Shown here in pieces: positions 1 to 8,427 of a DNA stretch of 64,000 nt. Positions within the stretch are counted from its first letter, which is position 1; each line of letters starts with the position of its first letter. This stretch comes from Sulfurimonas gotlandica GD1. GTDB taxonomy: Bacteria > Campylobacterota > Campylobacteria > Campylobacterales > Sulfurimonadaceae. Below the pieces are notes generated by a model, which was not told the origin of the DNA, did no database searches, and was given only the letters and a program-made list of their open reading frames with translations. A program made the translations under genes and the position numbers. The DNA lies in assembly GCF_000242915.1 (NCBI RefSeq), contig NZ_AFRZ01000001.1, forward strand, positions 1,426,001-1,490,000. The letters are read 5' to 3'.

Positions 1-144
1 ATAGACAATGGTGAAGAGTTTGCAGGTAAAGGCGTTATTCACCAAGACTGCTCATCATGCACTGTTCCACACCATAAAGCCTATGCTCTAAAAAACTTCT
101 CTCTAAATTGGTTAGAGATGATGAAAAATTGTAAACCCAAATAA
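1..144 (+). CDS. C-terminal 47 residues of an unidentified protein
   Basis: The first reading frame is open from the window edge to a TAA at 142-144, so this is the 3' end of a gene that begins outside the window. The visible part contains a Cys-Ser-Ser-Cys pair followed by Thr-Val-Pro-His-His and a further Cys near the C-terminus. The pair is CxxC but is not followed by His, so it is not a standard c-type heme site. A thiol/disulfide or metal role is possible but not shown. The next gene starts 11 bases downstream on the same strand, so the two are probably co-transcribed. Product unknown. Confidence 0.6.
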   Translation: MDNGEEFAGKGVIHQDCSSCTVPHHKAYALKNFSLNWLEMMKNCKPK

Positions 145-155
145 GAAGGATTCTA

Positions 156-860
156 ATGTTTAAGTATATATTATCTCTGTTGTTGTTAATGTCAGTATCA
201 TTATTTGCAGATACTAAAGAAGCTCTTGAAGCTTTTAAGAAAAAAGATTATGAGAAAGCATTTAAGTTATATGAAAAGAGTGCTATAGCTGGTGATACAA
301 CAGCTCAAAACGCTCTTAGTTATTTGTACTTAAACGGTATTGGAGTGCTTAAAGATACAAAAAAAGGTATAAACTGGCTAGAGAAAGCTGCTAATAGTTC
401 AGATGCCAGAGCACAAAATGATTTGGGTATGATGTACTTAACAGGACAGAATGTTGCTCAGGATTCTAAGAATGCATTCAAATGGCTTAAAAAGGCCTCA
501 GATGCAAAGAATCAAAATGCTCAGTATAATTTGGCACTTATGTATTACAGAGGTGATGGGGCAGATCAGAACGTTACGAGAGCATCTGAACTCTTAGAAG
601 ATTCTGCACTTCAAGGCAATGAACAAGCCATTAAAAATATAGGTCTTGTTTATATGCAACTTCTTAAATTTGATAAAGCTGCAGAGTGGTTAGAAAAAAA
701 TGCACAGATGGGTGATGAAAGAGCATATTATTTGTTAGCAGAGATTTATTGTACAAATGAGAATTTTGAAAAAGCAAAAAAATGGGCAAAGAAATCTAAA
801 GACAGTGGAAATAAAGATGCTGAGCTTCTCTGGCTTAAGTATAATCTAGAAAAATATTAA
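156..860 (+). CDS. Secreted Sel1-like repeat protein
   Basis: A 234-residue protein with an N-terminal Sec signal (residues 1-18, hydrophobic stretch ending in Phe-Ala). The rest is tandem Sel1/TPR-like helical repeats of about 36 residues, seen as recurring AQN-L-G-MY patterns from about residue 45 to 200. Sel1 proteins are usually periplasmic or secreted scaffolds for protein-protein contacts; Helicobacter and Campylobacter relatives carry many (the Hcp family). Those often have paired cysteines in each repeat, but this one has only a single Cys near the C-terminus, so it is not a typical disulfide-rich Hcp protein. The ATG has a GAAGGA ribosome site at 146-151. Partner unknown. Confidence 0.8.
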   Translation: MFKYILSLLLLMSVSLFADTKEALEAFKKKDYEKAFKLYEKSAIAGDTTAQNALSYLYLNGIGVLKDTKKGINWLEKAANSSDARAQNDLGMMYLTGQNVAQDSKNAFKWLKKASDAKNQNAQYNLALMYYRGDGADQNVTRASELLEDSALQGNEQAIKNIGLVYMQLLKFDKAAEWLEKNAQMGDERAYYLLAEIYCTNENFEKAKKWAKKSKDSGNKDAELLWLKYNLEKY

Positions 861-888
861 TTATTTGAAGAGATATTATATGTATACT

Positions 889-915
889 AAAATCAGAATT
901 ATAAATTCTGATTTT
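889..915. terminator. Bidirectional AT-rich terminator hairpin
   Basis: A perfect 12-bp inverted repeat (889-900 and 904-915) with a 3-nt loop. It begins with AAAA and ends in TTTT, so it can end transcription in both directions. It lies between the convergent Sel1 gene and the response-regulator gene, which is the end of the nir operon. Confidence 0.75.
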
Positions 916-997
916 GTACAATATGTTTGTGAATCAAGGAGATATTAAAAAGTCTCAACAGTAATTATAATCTAAGACTTTGTCATATTTAGTCAGT

Positions 998-1690
998 TTA
1001 CTTAAGCACTATCTTGTAACCTAAGCCATATTCATTTTGTATTAGGTTCTCTGGTAACTTGGCTCTAAGACGTTTTATAAATGATGTTACAGAGTACTCA
1101 GAGAACTCTTTTTCTCCTTGTTCTCCATAGATATGGTAAAAGATATTTTCAGCTGTAAAGGCATGATTTGTTTTAGAACATAGTAGTTTAAACAGCATCA
1201 GTTCTTTTTCTTTTAAAGATATTTGTTTTTCAGAATTCCACAGAGTAGAAGACGCTTTATCCCAAAAAATTTCATGACTTAGGTAAATTCTTTTTTTAGA
1301 ACTTCTTAGTTTATCAACAAGAGATATTAAAACATCTTTTAACTTTTGTGAGTTAATAGGCTTTATGAGATAAGTAACAAGTTTAAGCTCTATTGCCTGA
1401 AGAAGTTTCTCTTGTTCAGAGTGTGCACTCATAATGATTATATCAGTTTCACTGTCACGCTCTCTGATGCGTTTAATCATAGATAGCCCATCTAAATTTG
1501 GCATATTTATATCGCTTAGAATAATGTCAGGTCTTTTTTCTAAGTACTGTATGTATCCCTCATGTCCACATTTTGCGACGTATACTTTTTTAAAAAATAA
1601 CTGTAAATATTCTTGAAGATATTCTCTAAGTTCTGATTCGTCTTCGGTTATGAGAATTGAAATATCTTCAATTAATTCATTACTTTTCAT
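998..1690 (-). CDS. OmpR/PhoB-type response regulator, partner of the diiron-domain kinase
   Basis: A 230-residue response regulator. The receiver domain (about 9-125) has an acidic pair at E16/D17, the phospho-acceptor D60 in the LSDINMP motif and K110 in the LIKP motif. A winged-helix DNA-binding domain follows (about 140-230), ending with the YGLGYKI wing typical of OmpR/PhoB proteins. The gene overlaps the end of the upstream sensor kinase gene by 11 bases, so the pair is translationally coupled. It is the last gene of the minus-strand nir operon. I infer that it receives phosphate from the neighbouring kinase. Its target promoters cannot be read from the sequence; denitrification genes are the obvious candidates. 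Confidence 0.88.
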   Translation of the reverse strand: MKSNELIEDISILITEDESELREYLQEYLQLFFKKVYVAKCGHEGYIQYLEKRPDIILSDINMPNLDGLSMIKRIRERDSETDIIIMSAHSEQEKLLQAIELKLVTYLIKPINSQKLKDVLISLVDKLRSSKKRIYLSHEIFWDKASSTLWNSEKQISLKEKELMLFKLLCSKTNHAFTAENIFYHIYGEQGEKEFSEYSVTSFIKRLRAKLPENLIQNEYGLGYKIVLK

Positions 1691-3191
1691 TCTTCATCCT
1701 TATTGTAAATGTTGCACCATATTCGTTGTTATAAGCGCTAAGTAAGCCACCCATATTGTCTTCAATAATCATTTTTGCAATGTGTAGACCTAGCCCTGTT
1801 CCAATTGATTGATGTTTAGTTGTGAAGTATGGATTAAAAATCTTTGGCAGAATATCTACATCTATTCCACCGGCATTATCGCTAATAGATAAAATAGAAT
1901 CATCTTCATCTCTTTGCATGGAAATATCTATTTTTATATCAGGAATAGCTCTAATTTCTCTAATATCATATATATTAGATAAAATGGAAACTATTACTTG
2001 AACAAATTCGTTTAATAGTCCATAGATGTTTATCTCTTTATCTCCGCTAATATTTATATCTATCTTTTGACTCTCGTTTGTATAGTTAGTGATCTCTAGA
2101 GCTTTGCTTAGTGCAGTGTATATACTAAAGAGTGATTTGTCTTTGTTTGGTTTGTAGTAGTTCATAAAGTCTTCTATCGTATCTGACATATAAACAACTC
2201 TTTTCTCCATTGTGTCTATCTTTGTAGAAATCTCATCTTTATCTAGCATGTCTGCACTATTTTTCTCTTTTAGTATTGCTAAGATAGTATTGACAATAGC
2301 TAATGGTTGGCGCCATTGATGTGCAATATTGCCTATCATCTCACCCATTTCAGCTCTTTTTGACTGCTCAAATAGTTGCCTGTCTCTCTCTTGGATTGTT
2401 TTTTCTTTTTCTTGAAGTTCATTAATTGTATCTAATAGTTCTCGATTATATTTTTCTTCTATGTAGAGTCCACAATCTAGATTTTTCATATCATTTATGA
2501 GGTTTTTTATATATCTTTTTTGTATTACCGAACCATGCTGTGGAGCAATAAGCTCGATATCTAGTTTTTCAATCTTACTAAGCGCATAATTAAATATGTC
2601 TTTGCTTGGCATATACTCTTGGTGAAATTGCTTTGCTTTGTCAAAGTATGTTTCATCTGCATAAAACTCCCATGACTCTTCAATGCCTCCAAAAATATCT
2701 CCGGAAAAGAGAGTTTTACTGCTAGGCTCATAACTTACAAATGCACCCGGAGAGTGACAATAAGGAGTAGTTAGAAATTCTAGTTTGAAGCCACTTGAAG
2801 TAACAAGCTGATTTTCATTTTTATCTATCTCATAATAGTCTGAGCTCACAAGGTAGTGTTTGATTAATAGAGACATCCTAGAATGAGTTACTATAAGCAG
2901 ATCATCTCTGTCTATTAGTTTTTCTATCTCGGGTACTGCCGCCGCTAAATCAGGATCTTGGTGATGTAGTATGATGTATTTGATAGATTTAATATCCGCT
3001 ATACTTTTCACTTTACGTACAGTCTCATTAAATTCAAGCATCGAGCCTGGGTCAATTAATATAGATTCATTACCATTTTCTATGAAGTAAGGGTGACATT
3101 GGAAGGGGTCATTTTCTAAGTACATGCCAACCCAGTAGATGCTCTTAGCAATCTCGATTGGCTGTTTGAAATCGTGCTGCGACTTAGGCAT
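1680..3191 (-). CDS. Sensor histidine kinase with N-terminal flavodiiron/ODP-like diiron domain
   Basis: A 503-residue soluble protein. Residues about 12-240 form a metallo-beta-lactamase-fold domain of the flavodiiron/ODP type. Numbered from this start, the metal positions are H77-x-D79-x-D81, H146, D165 and H219. The seventh flavodiiron ligand, the His after the second acid, is Leu82. A coiled coil (about 245-285) leads to a kinase core with the H box at H291 (AHQWRQP), an N box, and the G boxes SDNAGG and GTGLGL. No membrane segment, flavodoxin domain or PAS domain is seen. The ATG at 3191 has a GAGGG site and overlaps the nirE stop by 8 bases; a TTG nine bases upstream is less likely. Family knowledge: ODP from Treponema binds O2 at a diiron site for chemotaxis, and flavodiiron proteins reduce O2 or NO. 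Inference: a cytosolic O2 or NO sensor for the denitrification genes in the same operon. Confidence 0.85.
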   Translation of the reverse strand: MPKSQHDFKQPIEIAKSIYWVGMYLENDPFQCHPYFIENGNESILIDPGSMLEFNETVRKVKSIADIKSIKYIILHHQDPDLAAAVPEIEKLIDRDDLLIVTHSRMSLLIKHYLVSSDYYEIDKNENQLVTSSGFKLEFLTTPYCHSPGAFVSYEPSSKTLFSGDIFGGIEESWEFYADETYFDKAKQFHQEYMPSKDIFNYALSKIEKLDIELIAPQHGSVIQKRYIKNLINDMKNLDCGLYIEEKYNRELLDTINELQEKEKTIQERDRQLFEQSKRAEMGEMIGNIAHQWRQPLAIVNTILAILKEKNSADMLDKDEISTKIDTMEKRVVYMSDTIEDFMNYYKPNKDKSLFSIYTALSKALEITNYTNESQKIDINISGDKEINIYGLLNEFVQVIVSILSNIYDIREIRAIPDIKIDISMQRDEDDSILSISDNAGGIDVDILPKIFNPYFTTKHQSIGTGLGLHIAKMIIEDNMGGLLSAYNNEYGATFTIRMKNEK

Positions 3192-3924
3192 TTCCCTCAA
3201 ACCATTTTAGTTGTTCTCTAAGTTCAACTACCTTTCCTACAACTATAAGTGCAGGAGTAGGTACATCTTTAGCTTTTTCAACTATATTTTCTAGAGTCCC
3301 GACAACAACACTTTGATCTTTTGTTGTTCCTTTTGAGATAACGGCTACTGGATAGTCAGCTGCTTTTCCAATTTCGATAAGTTTTTTACTGATTTTTGGG
3401 AGATTATGAAGACCCATTAAAAATATAATTGTGTCATCTGTTTTAAATGTTTCCCATGGAATCTGAGATACTTTTTTATTTGGTGATTCATGCCCAGTAA
3501 CAACTCTAAAGCTTACTGCAACTCCGCGATGAGTAACTGGAATACCGGCATACGCAGGAGCAGAAATTGCAGAAGTAATACCTGGAATTATTTCAAACTT
3601 TACATTTCTCTCTAATAGATATAGAGCTTCTTCTCCACCACGACCAAATACAAAAGGATCACCACCTTTAAGACGGACTACACTCTTGTGTTTTAGTGCA
3701 TTTTGATAGATAACTTCATTTATGTCATCTTGAGGCATGATATGACGGCCATCTTCTTTGCCTACATAAACGAACTCGCAGCCATTTTTGGCTTCTTTTA
3801 ACAACTCTGGGTTAGCAAGACGATCGTAAATAATTACATCAGCTTCTCTGATAACTCTAAGTGCTTTTACTGTTAATAACTCAACGTCCCCAGGTCCAGC
3901 ACCCGTTAAATAAACTCTGCCCAT
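3184..3924 (-). CDS. nirE: Uroporphyrinogen-III C-methyltransferase (NirE/CobA type)
   Basis: A 246-residue SAM-dependent methyltransferase that converts uroporphyrinogen III to precorrin-2, the first committed step to siroheme and heme d1. The family motifs are clear: the N-terminal GAGPGD glycine loop, the YDRLANPELL segment, the GRHIMPQ region and LKGGDPFVFGRGGEE. Length matches stand-alone SUMT enzymes. It follows nirF with overlapping stop and start codons and precedes the sensor kinase. Its place in the nir operon argues for a dedicated heme d1 role (NirE) rather than general siroheme supply. The precorrin-2 dehydrogenase that would act next is at 25285-25854. Confidence 0.92.
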   Translation of the reverse strand: MGRVYLTGAGPGDVELLTVKALRVIREADVIIYDRLANPELLKEAKNGCEFVYVGKEDGRHIMPQDDINEVIYQNALKHKSVVRLKGGDPFVFGRGGEEALYLLERNVKFEIIPGITSAISAPAYAGIPVTHRGVAVSFRVVTGHESPNKKVSQIPWETFKTDDTIIFLMGLHNLPKISKKLIEIGKAADYPVAVISKGTTKDQSVVVGTLENIVEKAKDVPTPALIVVGKVVELREQLKWFEGNA

Positions 3925-5060
3925 TATTCTTTTTCCTCATAAATAAATATACCTGATGGTTTTTTAACTTGAAATATCTCTCTACTTAAATACCACTCTT
4001 TTGTGTTTAGAACTGCAATCTTGTTTGTATCATTTACAGATACATAAAGGTTTTCTCTTACATTTGACCATCTTACATGTAGTACTTTGCCATCAAATTC
4101 AAATCTTTTAATTACTTCTAGAGTTTTAGTGTCTATGATTTGAATTACCGGAAATTTCTTTCCACTAAATGTGACAGCTAAATATTTTTTATCAGGAGAT
4201 AGAGCTGTAAATACTGGCAAGCCTTCAGTTTCTATGTTTTTAACAAATTCAAAATCAGGTGTGTAAACTAAAACTTTGTTGTTTCCAACAGCAGGAATAA
4301 ATACATATCCGCCGCCAATACTCCAAAAACCGAAGTGCGGAACTTTTAGTACAGGTTTTCTGTCTTCAAGCAGTATTTGTATTTTTTTGTATTTCATTGT
4401 ATCTAAATCTACAACACCAAAAAAGTCACTCTTGAAAAATCCAGTGATAAAGTTATTATCTTTTATCATTGCATCAAATGGCATAACTCCAACATCTTCA
4501 AACTCTTTGTATATCTCAAAGTTTGGAAGACCTTTGCCACCGTTTTTATCTTTTAAAACAGTGATTTTGTCATTATCCATTTGTGAAAAGATAAGATAGT
4601 CTTTATAGATTTTAATACCAACATTTTTAGAACCAGTCTCAAATGATTGAAGAGGGTTAAGATCTCTATCTAGAATATCTACACTTTTTTTAGCGTAGTT
4701 AGCAACTGCAAGGTAGTTTTTGCTTATTGTAAAACCAATAGCACTATCACTAGTCTTTTGCTCTTTTATGATGACTTCTTTTTCAGGGTCAAATTTTATT
4801 ACAAATCCGTCACGGCTGATTACGTAACCATCTTTGCCATCAAACTTGACAACACCGTGATTCATATTGTGCATACCCTCAATATGACCCTTAGTCATTC
4901 CTTTTTCAATAACGCATAAAGAGTTACTTTCTCTCTCTACAACAAAAACTTTTTCATTTGTATTTAGCATTCTAAGAACAGGGTTTACACCTTTTGCCTC
5001 AGCACTTACAAATAGAGATGCTATTAGCGTTGCACTAAGTAGTAGTTTATTTATTTTCAT
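3924..5060 (-). CDS. nirF: NirF-like heme d1 biosynthesis protein
   Basis: A 378-residue protein with a Sec signal (about residues 1-22, ending in AEA). The mature part looks like an eight-bladed beta-propeller related to the d1 domain of cytochrome cd1, with repeated DG-Y-V-I and D-L-L strand patterns. NirF is a periplasmic protein of late heme d1 synthesis that acts on the precursor made by NirJ. The gene sits directly between nirJ and nirE with stop/start overlaps on both sides. NirN is a related propeller with an extra cytochrome domain; no CxxCH is present here, so NirF is the better call. Confidence 0.88.
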   Translation of the reverse strand: MKINKLLLSATLIASLFVSAEAKGVNPVLRMLNTNEKVFVVERESNSLCVIEKGMTKGHIEGMHNMNHGVVKFDGKDGYVISRDGFVIKFDPEKEVIIKEQKTSDSAIGFTISKNYLAVANYAKKSVDILDRDLNPLQSFETGSKNVGIKIYKDYLIFSQMDNDKITVLKDKNGGKGLPNFEIYKEFEDVGVMPFDAMIKDNNFITGFFKSDFFGVVDLDTMKYKKIQILLEDRKPVLKVPHFGFWSIGGGYVFIPAVGNNKVLVYTPDFEFVKNIETEGLPVFTALSPDKKYLAVTFSGKKFPVIQIIDTKTLEVIKRFEFDGKVLHVRWSNVRENLYVSVNDTNKIAVLNTKEWYLSREIFQVKKPSGIFIYEEKE

Positions 5061-6181
5061 TAATGTTTCCTTCTTTCTTCTTCAGTTAGATAACATGATG
5101 GATCTTCACTCCATAAATCACCTGTAATTGCATAAGCACGAGCCCGTGAGCCACCGTTACATATATCAATCTGTTCGCAGTCTGCACAGATTCCACCTAT
5201 CTGATGTCTAGGATGAATACGTAATTGGTCTAGAAGCTCACCACTCTGCCAGATAGAGCCAAAATCTTCTTTAATAATATTTCCTACAGTAAGTGGAAAG
5301 AATGGATCTGGTCTAACATCACCCTCGCTGTTGATATTTAGAAGTTTTCTACCAGCTGAGTTTCCACCCCAAGTAACAAGTCTATCTCTCATAGCCTCTT
5401 TTAGATCTGGGTATTCTTGTGCAAATTTATCTAGTAGTAAAATCGCATCTTGCTCCATGTTTCCTGTTACTATCTCTATATCTCTACCTGTGTTGTAGTA
5501 CTCAAATGCTTTGTTTATAATAAACTCAACACTTTTTCTTCTCTGCTCTTTAGTTAAATCCATTTTTAGGTTATCTAAGCCACGGCCAGAATATACCAGA
5601 TGCGAGATGTAGATTTTAGGGATATTCTCTTTTTCTGCTAAATCAAAGATATACTCTAGAGAATCTATAGTCTCTTTAGTTATAGTAAATCGTATACCAA
5701 CTTTTGCACCTGTAGAATTTGCAAGTTGAACAGCTTTTAGGGTCTCTCTAAATGCACCCTTTAGACCACGAAAGTGGTCGTGTGTTGGCTCATCACCATC
5801 AATACTTACTCCGACATAGTTAAATGTGTCTACAATACGCTTTATATTTCCTTTTGTAAAGTATAGACCATTACTAGATAGGTAAGTAATAATGCCGTTA
5901 TCTTTACAAAAATCAGCTATCTCAAAAAGATCTTTTCTTGTCAGTGGCTCTCCACCAGAAAAAATGATGAACTTAACACCATTTTCTTTCATCTCTAAAA
6001 TAGTTTTTTTAATTTGTTCAGTAGTCAGAGTGTCAACTTCATCTAGAGTTGATTTTGAATAGCAGTGCATGCATGATAGGTTGCAACGGTTTGTAAAGTT
6101 CCATATAGCTATAGAGCCATTTAAAATTCTTTCTTTTTTGTCTTCAACAACTGAGGATATTAGGTTTGATAGTCTAAACAT
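5060..6181 (-). CDS. nirJ: NirJ radical SAM enzyme of heme d1 synthesis
   Basis: A 373-residue radical SAM protein. The 4Fe-4S cluster motif CxxxCxxC is at C33, C37 and C40 (CNLSCMHC), followed by the FSGGEPL motif and a TIM-barrel core. The C-terminus has a SPASM-like cysteine cluster (CADCEQIDIC plus a later DPSCY), as in NirJ and other peptide- or porphyrin-modifying members. NirJ replaces two propionate side chains by oxo groups on the way to heme d1. The gene overlaps both neighbours and is flanked by a small cytochrome c and nirF, which fixes the assignment within the radical SAM superfamily. Confidence 0.93.
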   Translation of the reverse strand: MFRLSNLISSVVEDKKERILNGSIAIWNFTNRCNLSCMHCYSKSTLDEVDTLTTEQIKKTILEMKENGVKFIIFSGGEPLTRKDLFEIADFCKDNGIITYLSSNGLYFTKGNIKRIVDTFNYVGVSIDGDEPTHDHFRGLKGAFRETLKAVQLANSTGAKVGIRFTITKETIDSLEYIFDLAEKENIPKIYISHLVYSGRGLDNLKMDLTKEQRRKSVEFIINKAFEYYNTGRDIEIVTGNMEQDAILLLDKFAQEYPDLKEAMRDRLVTWGGNSAGRKLLNINSEGDVRPDPFFPLTVGNIIKEDFGSIWQSGELLDQLRIHPRHQIGGICADCEQIDICNGGSRARAYAITGDLWSEDPSCYLTEEERRKH

Positions 6182-6486
6182 TATTTACCTTTATATGAGA
6201 GTATGTATTTAGCCACAGCTTTTCTCTCTTTGTCATTTAATTTTAATTCGGTCATAACTGTTCTTTTATAACCAAAAGCTTTATACATTGCTTTGGGATC
6301 TATAATATAAGCTTCTATTTCATCAAGGGTTCGTTTAGAAGCTATCTCTGTAAATGGAGGACCAAAAGCTACAGCTGATTGGTGATGACAGCCCCAACAG
6401 TAGGTCTCAAAGACTTTTTTGCCCTCGAAATCCTGAGAATATAAAAGAGAGGACAAAGTAAGTGTTAAGAGTATATGTTTTTTCAT
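6181..6486 (-). CDS. Small monoheme cytochrome c, NirC-like
   Basis: A 101-residue protein with a signal peptide (about 1-17) and one heme-binding CWGCH motif (C30 to H34). A downstream Met (TVMTELKL region) could be the sixth heme ligand. The size fits class I c-type cytochromes such as NirC or NirM, which pass electrons to NirS or serve NirF during heme d1 maturation. It is the first gene downstream of the nirS hairpin and overlaps nirJ, so it probably heads the nirJFE-kinase-regulator transcript from its own FNR-type promoter. I do not assign a symbol because NirC and NirM cannot be told apart by sequence alone. Confidence 0.85.
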   Translation of the reverse strand: MKKHILLTLTLSSLLYSQDFEGKKVFETYCWGCHHQSAVAFGPPFTEIASKRTLDEIEAYIIDPKAMYKAFGYKRTVMTELKLNDKERKAVAKYILSYKGK

Positions 6487-6608
6487 ATTTATTCTTTCAT
6501 TTGATACATTATTCTATCAAAAAGAAGCTTGAATAAAAGCTTATAAGATTTAGAATATTGTCATTTTTTTTTATAGTTAAAGAATAGCTTTTTATTATCT
6601 ATTTGTCG

Positions 6609-6622
6609 TTGATATTAGTCAA
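6609..6622 (-). promoter_or_regulatory. FNR/DNR-type box upstream of the cytochrome-nirJFE operon
   Basis: TTGATATTAGTCAA matches the FNR/DNR consensus TTGAT-N4-ATCAA at 9 of 10 defined bases. On the minus strand a -10-like TATTCT is at 6586-6581, which puts the box centre about 41.5 bases from the implied start, the class II position. The resulting leader would be about 90 bases long. Confidence 0.55.
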
Positions 6623-6683
6623 TTTTGTCATAATTTATAAAAGTTTGAAGTAGTTTAGAGAAGTTTGAAGTGTTATAGAAGGT

Positions 6684-6703
6684 TTCTCTCCCGAAGGAGA
6701 GAA
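6684..6703 (-). terminator. UUCG-tetraloop hairpin after nirS
   Basis: A perfect 8-bp stem closed by a TTCG loop as read on the minus strand, 22 bases past the nirS stop. C(UUCG)G loops are exceptionally stable. No strong T-run follows, so it may act as a partial terminator or as a barrier to 3' exonucleases that stabilises nirS mRNA. A matching hairpin lies just upstream of nirS at 8395-8412. Confidence 0.6.
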
Positions 6704-6724
6704 GTTATACCATAGTGCTAGAAA

Positions 6725-8365
6725 TTATGCACCTGGAATAGTTTGTCTGTGCTCGATTGAATAAGTAAAAGTAGGAGTTGTTAAACCTGTGATATATTTA
6801 ACAAATTTACCTGTTTTAGCTTCATAAATACCGATTCTTCCACAATTCCACTCAGAAATCATAGTCCAATAACCGTGATTAGCTGGCTCAGCGTGTAAGA
6901 TACGTGGAGTAATTGCTTTACCATCTTTATCTTTAACAGTAGGAACATCCCATGTGTAAAGAGTTTTGTGAGTTACAGGATCTATAACAGTACCTTTAGC
7001 TGTACCAACAGTAATGATTCTATCTACTTCTAAAGTTTGCTTATTAATTAAGTGAACTTTATTCCAGTTAGATTCACCACCAAGTACATTATCTGCCCAA
7101 AGAAAAGGAGTATGCTCAGAAGTACCGATGAATAGACCACCACCACCGATTGGAATCTGACGAATAACATCGAAGTTATCATCCCAAATAGTTACTTGAC
7201 CAAGATTCATGTTAACTGTAGCACCAAGTTGTTGACCTAGTTGCTCATTGTACCAAGAAGAACCTTGACCTGGGTGTGGCTTAGCTGAAGGACCTGTATA
7301 GATTTTAGTAACTAAAGATTTAGTTTTGAAATCCACAACACCAACAACGTCAGAACCTTGAGATGCGATAAATAAGTATCTACCAATCTCTTTACCTTCA
7401 TTTAAGAAACCATCGTGAAGAATATCACCAATATTTGGAATATCACCAACGATTGGGAAATTAGGCTTAGAGTAATCTACGATATAAACGTGACCACCAT
7501 CTTTAAGTGCGAATGCAATATATGGACCATATGGAGTATCAAAGATACCTGCAACACGAGATGAACCGATGTCACCATTTGGCTTAATTACAGACGAAGT
7601 TGGGTAAACTTTTAATGGCTCAAGAGTCATTGCATCCATAAGGATTGCTCCACCTGGAACGTAGTTACCAGCCATTAGGTATTTACCATCTGGAGAAACT
7701 GCTAGACCACGAGAATCAGAACCAACTTGAGTTTGAGCAATTTTTTGCTGACCCGGAGTGTTAAGGTCGAACATTGTTACTAGACCTGAACGAGAGATAG
7801 AGTAAGCATAACGAGGCATACGCTTGTTAGTAACTGTTACGTGAACAGCAAAACCAGCAGGGTGCTTAGATAAAACTTTACCTGAAGTACCATCAACAAA
7901 TGCAACACGCTCAGCATCTCTTTCAGTTACGAAACAGATATCAGTATTTTTCTTAACATCTACAGCATGTGGATATTTTTTGAAAAATGCCATTCTGTCA
8001 TTTAAAGGTTTCCAGCCAGCTTTAACACTATCAAGTGTTAATACAGCCATTTTTTTACCTTTAAAATGTTGAATATAATCAACCATTTTATCAGCGTCAT
8101 CTTTAGTGAATTTAGCTTTAAATTCTGGCATTGCAGTACCTGCACGACCATTAAGAACTACTTCTGATAGCATATATGCATTTTTCTTTGCAGTTACAGC
8201 TGGACGTAAATCCGAACCAACACCACCTTCAAGATTAGGACCGTGACAACCTTGACACTCTTTCTCAAATACTTTTTCAACATCCATATTTGACTCACCA
8301 GCAAATAGACCTGAACTAACCACTGCTAATGCAGCAACTGACATAACTAATTTATTTAATCTCAT
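6725..8365 (-). CDS. nirS: Cytochrome cd1 nitrite reductase NirS
   Basis: A 546-residue periplasmic enzyme that reduces nitrite to nitric oxide. A signal peptide (about 1-22, ending FAG) is followed by a small cytochrome c domain with CQGCH (37-41) and then an eight-bladed d1-heme propeller filling the rest of the chain. Characteristic strings include AVHVTVT, SDSRGLAVSPDGKY, GAILMDAMTLEPLK and the PGQGSSW segment. Full length for the family and no breaks. The start has a strong AGGAGG site. It lies between the norCB block and the heme d1 genes and is bracketed by two hairpins, suggesting separate control of its mRNA level. Confidence 0.97.
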   Translation of the reverse strand: MRLNKLVMSVAALAVVSSGLFAGESNMDVEKVFEKECQGCHGPNLEGGVGSDLRPAVTAKKNAYMLSEVVLNGRAGTAMPEFKAKFTKDDADKMVDYIQHFKGKKMAVLTLDSVKAGWKPLNDRMAFFKKYPHAVDVKKNTDICFVTERDAERVAFVDGTSGKVLSKHPAGFAVHVTVTNKRMPRYAYSISRSGLVTMFDLNTPGQQKIAQTQVGSDSRGLAVSPDGKYLMAGNYVPGGAILMDAMTLEPLKVYPTSSVIKPNGDIGSSRVAGIFDTPYGPYIAFALKDGGHVYIVDYSKPNFPIVGDIPNIGDILHDGFLNEGKEIGRYLFIASQGSDVVGVVDFKTKSLVTKIYTGPSAKPHPGQGSSWYNEQLGQQLGATVNMNLGQVTIWDDNFDVIRQIPIGGGGLFIGTSEHTPFLWADNVLGGESNWNKVHLINKQTLEVDRIITVGTAKGTVIDPVTHKTLYTWDVPTVKDKDGKAITPRILHAEPANHGYWTMISEWNCGRIGIYEAKTGKFVKYITGLTTPTFTYSIEHRQTIPGA

Positions 8366-8394
8366 TTTATTCTTCCTCCTAAAATTTCGATAAA

Positions 8395-8412
8395 GCAGGC
8401 CCGAAGGCCCGC
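8395..8412 (-). terminator. UUCG-tetraloop hairpin just before nirS
   Basis: On the minus strand a GC-rich 7-bp stem with one G-U pair is closed by TTCG and followed by TTTA. It sits 15 bases after the 50-aa gene and 30 bases before the nirS start codon. It could partly terminate the norCB transcript or protect the 5' end of a processed nirS message. Confidence 0.6.
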
Positions 8413-8427
8413 CGACAAACTTACTTA

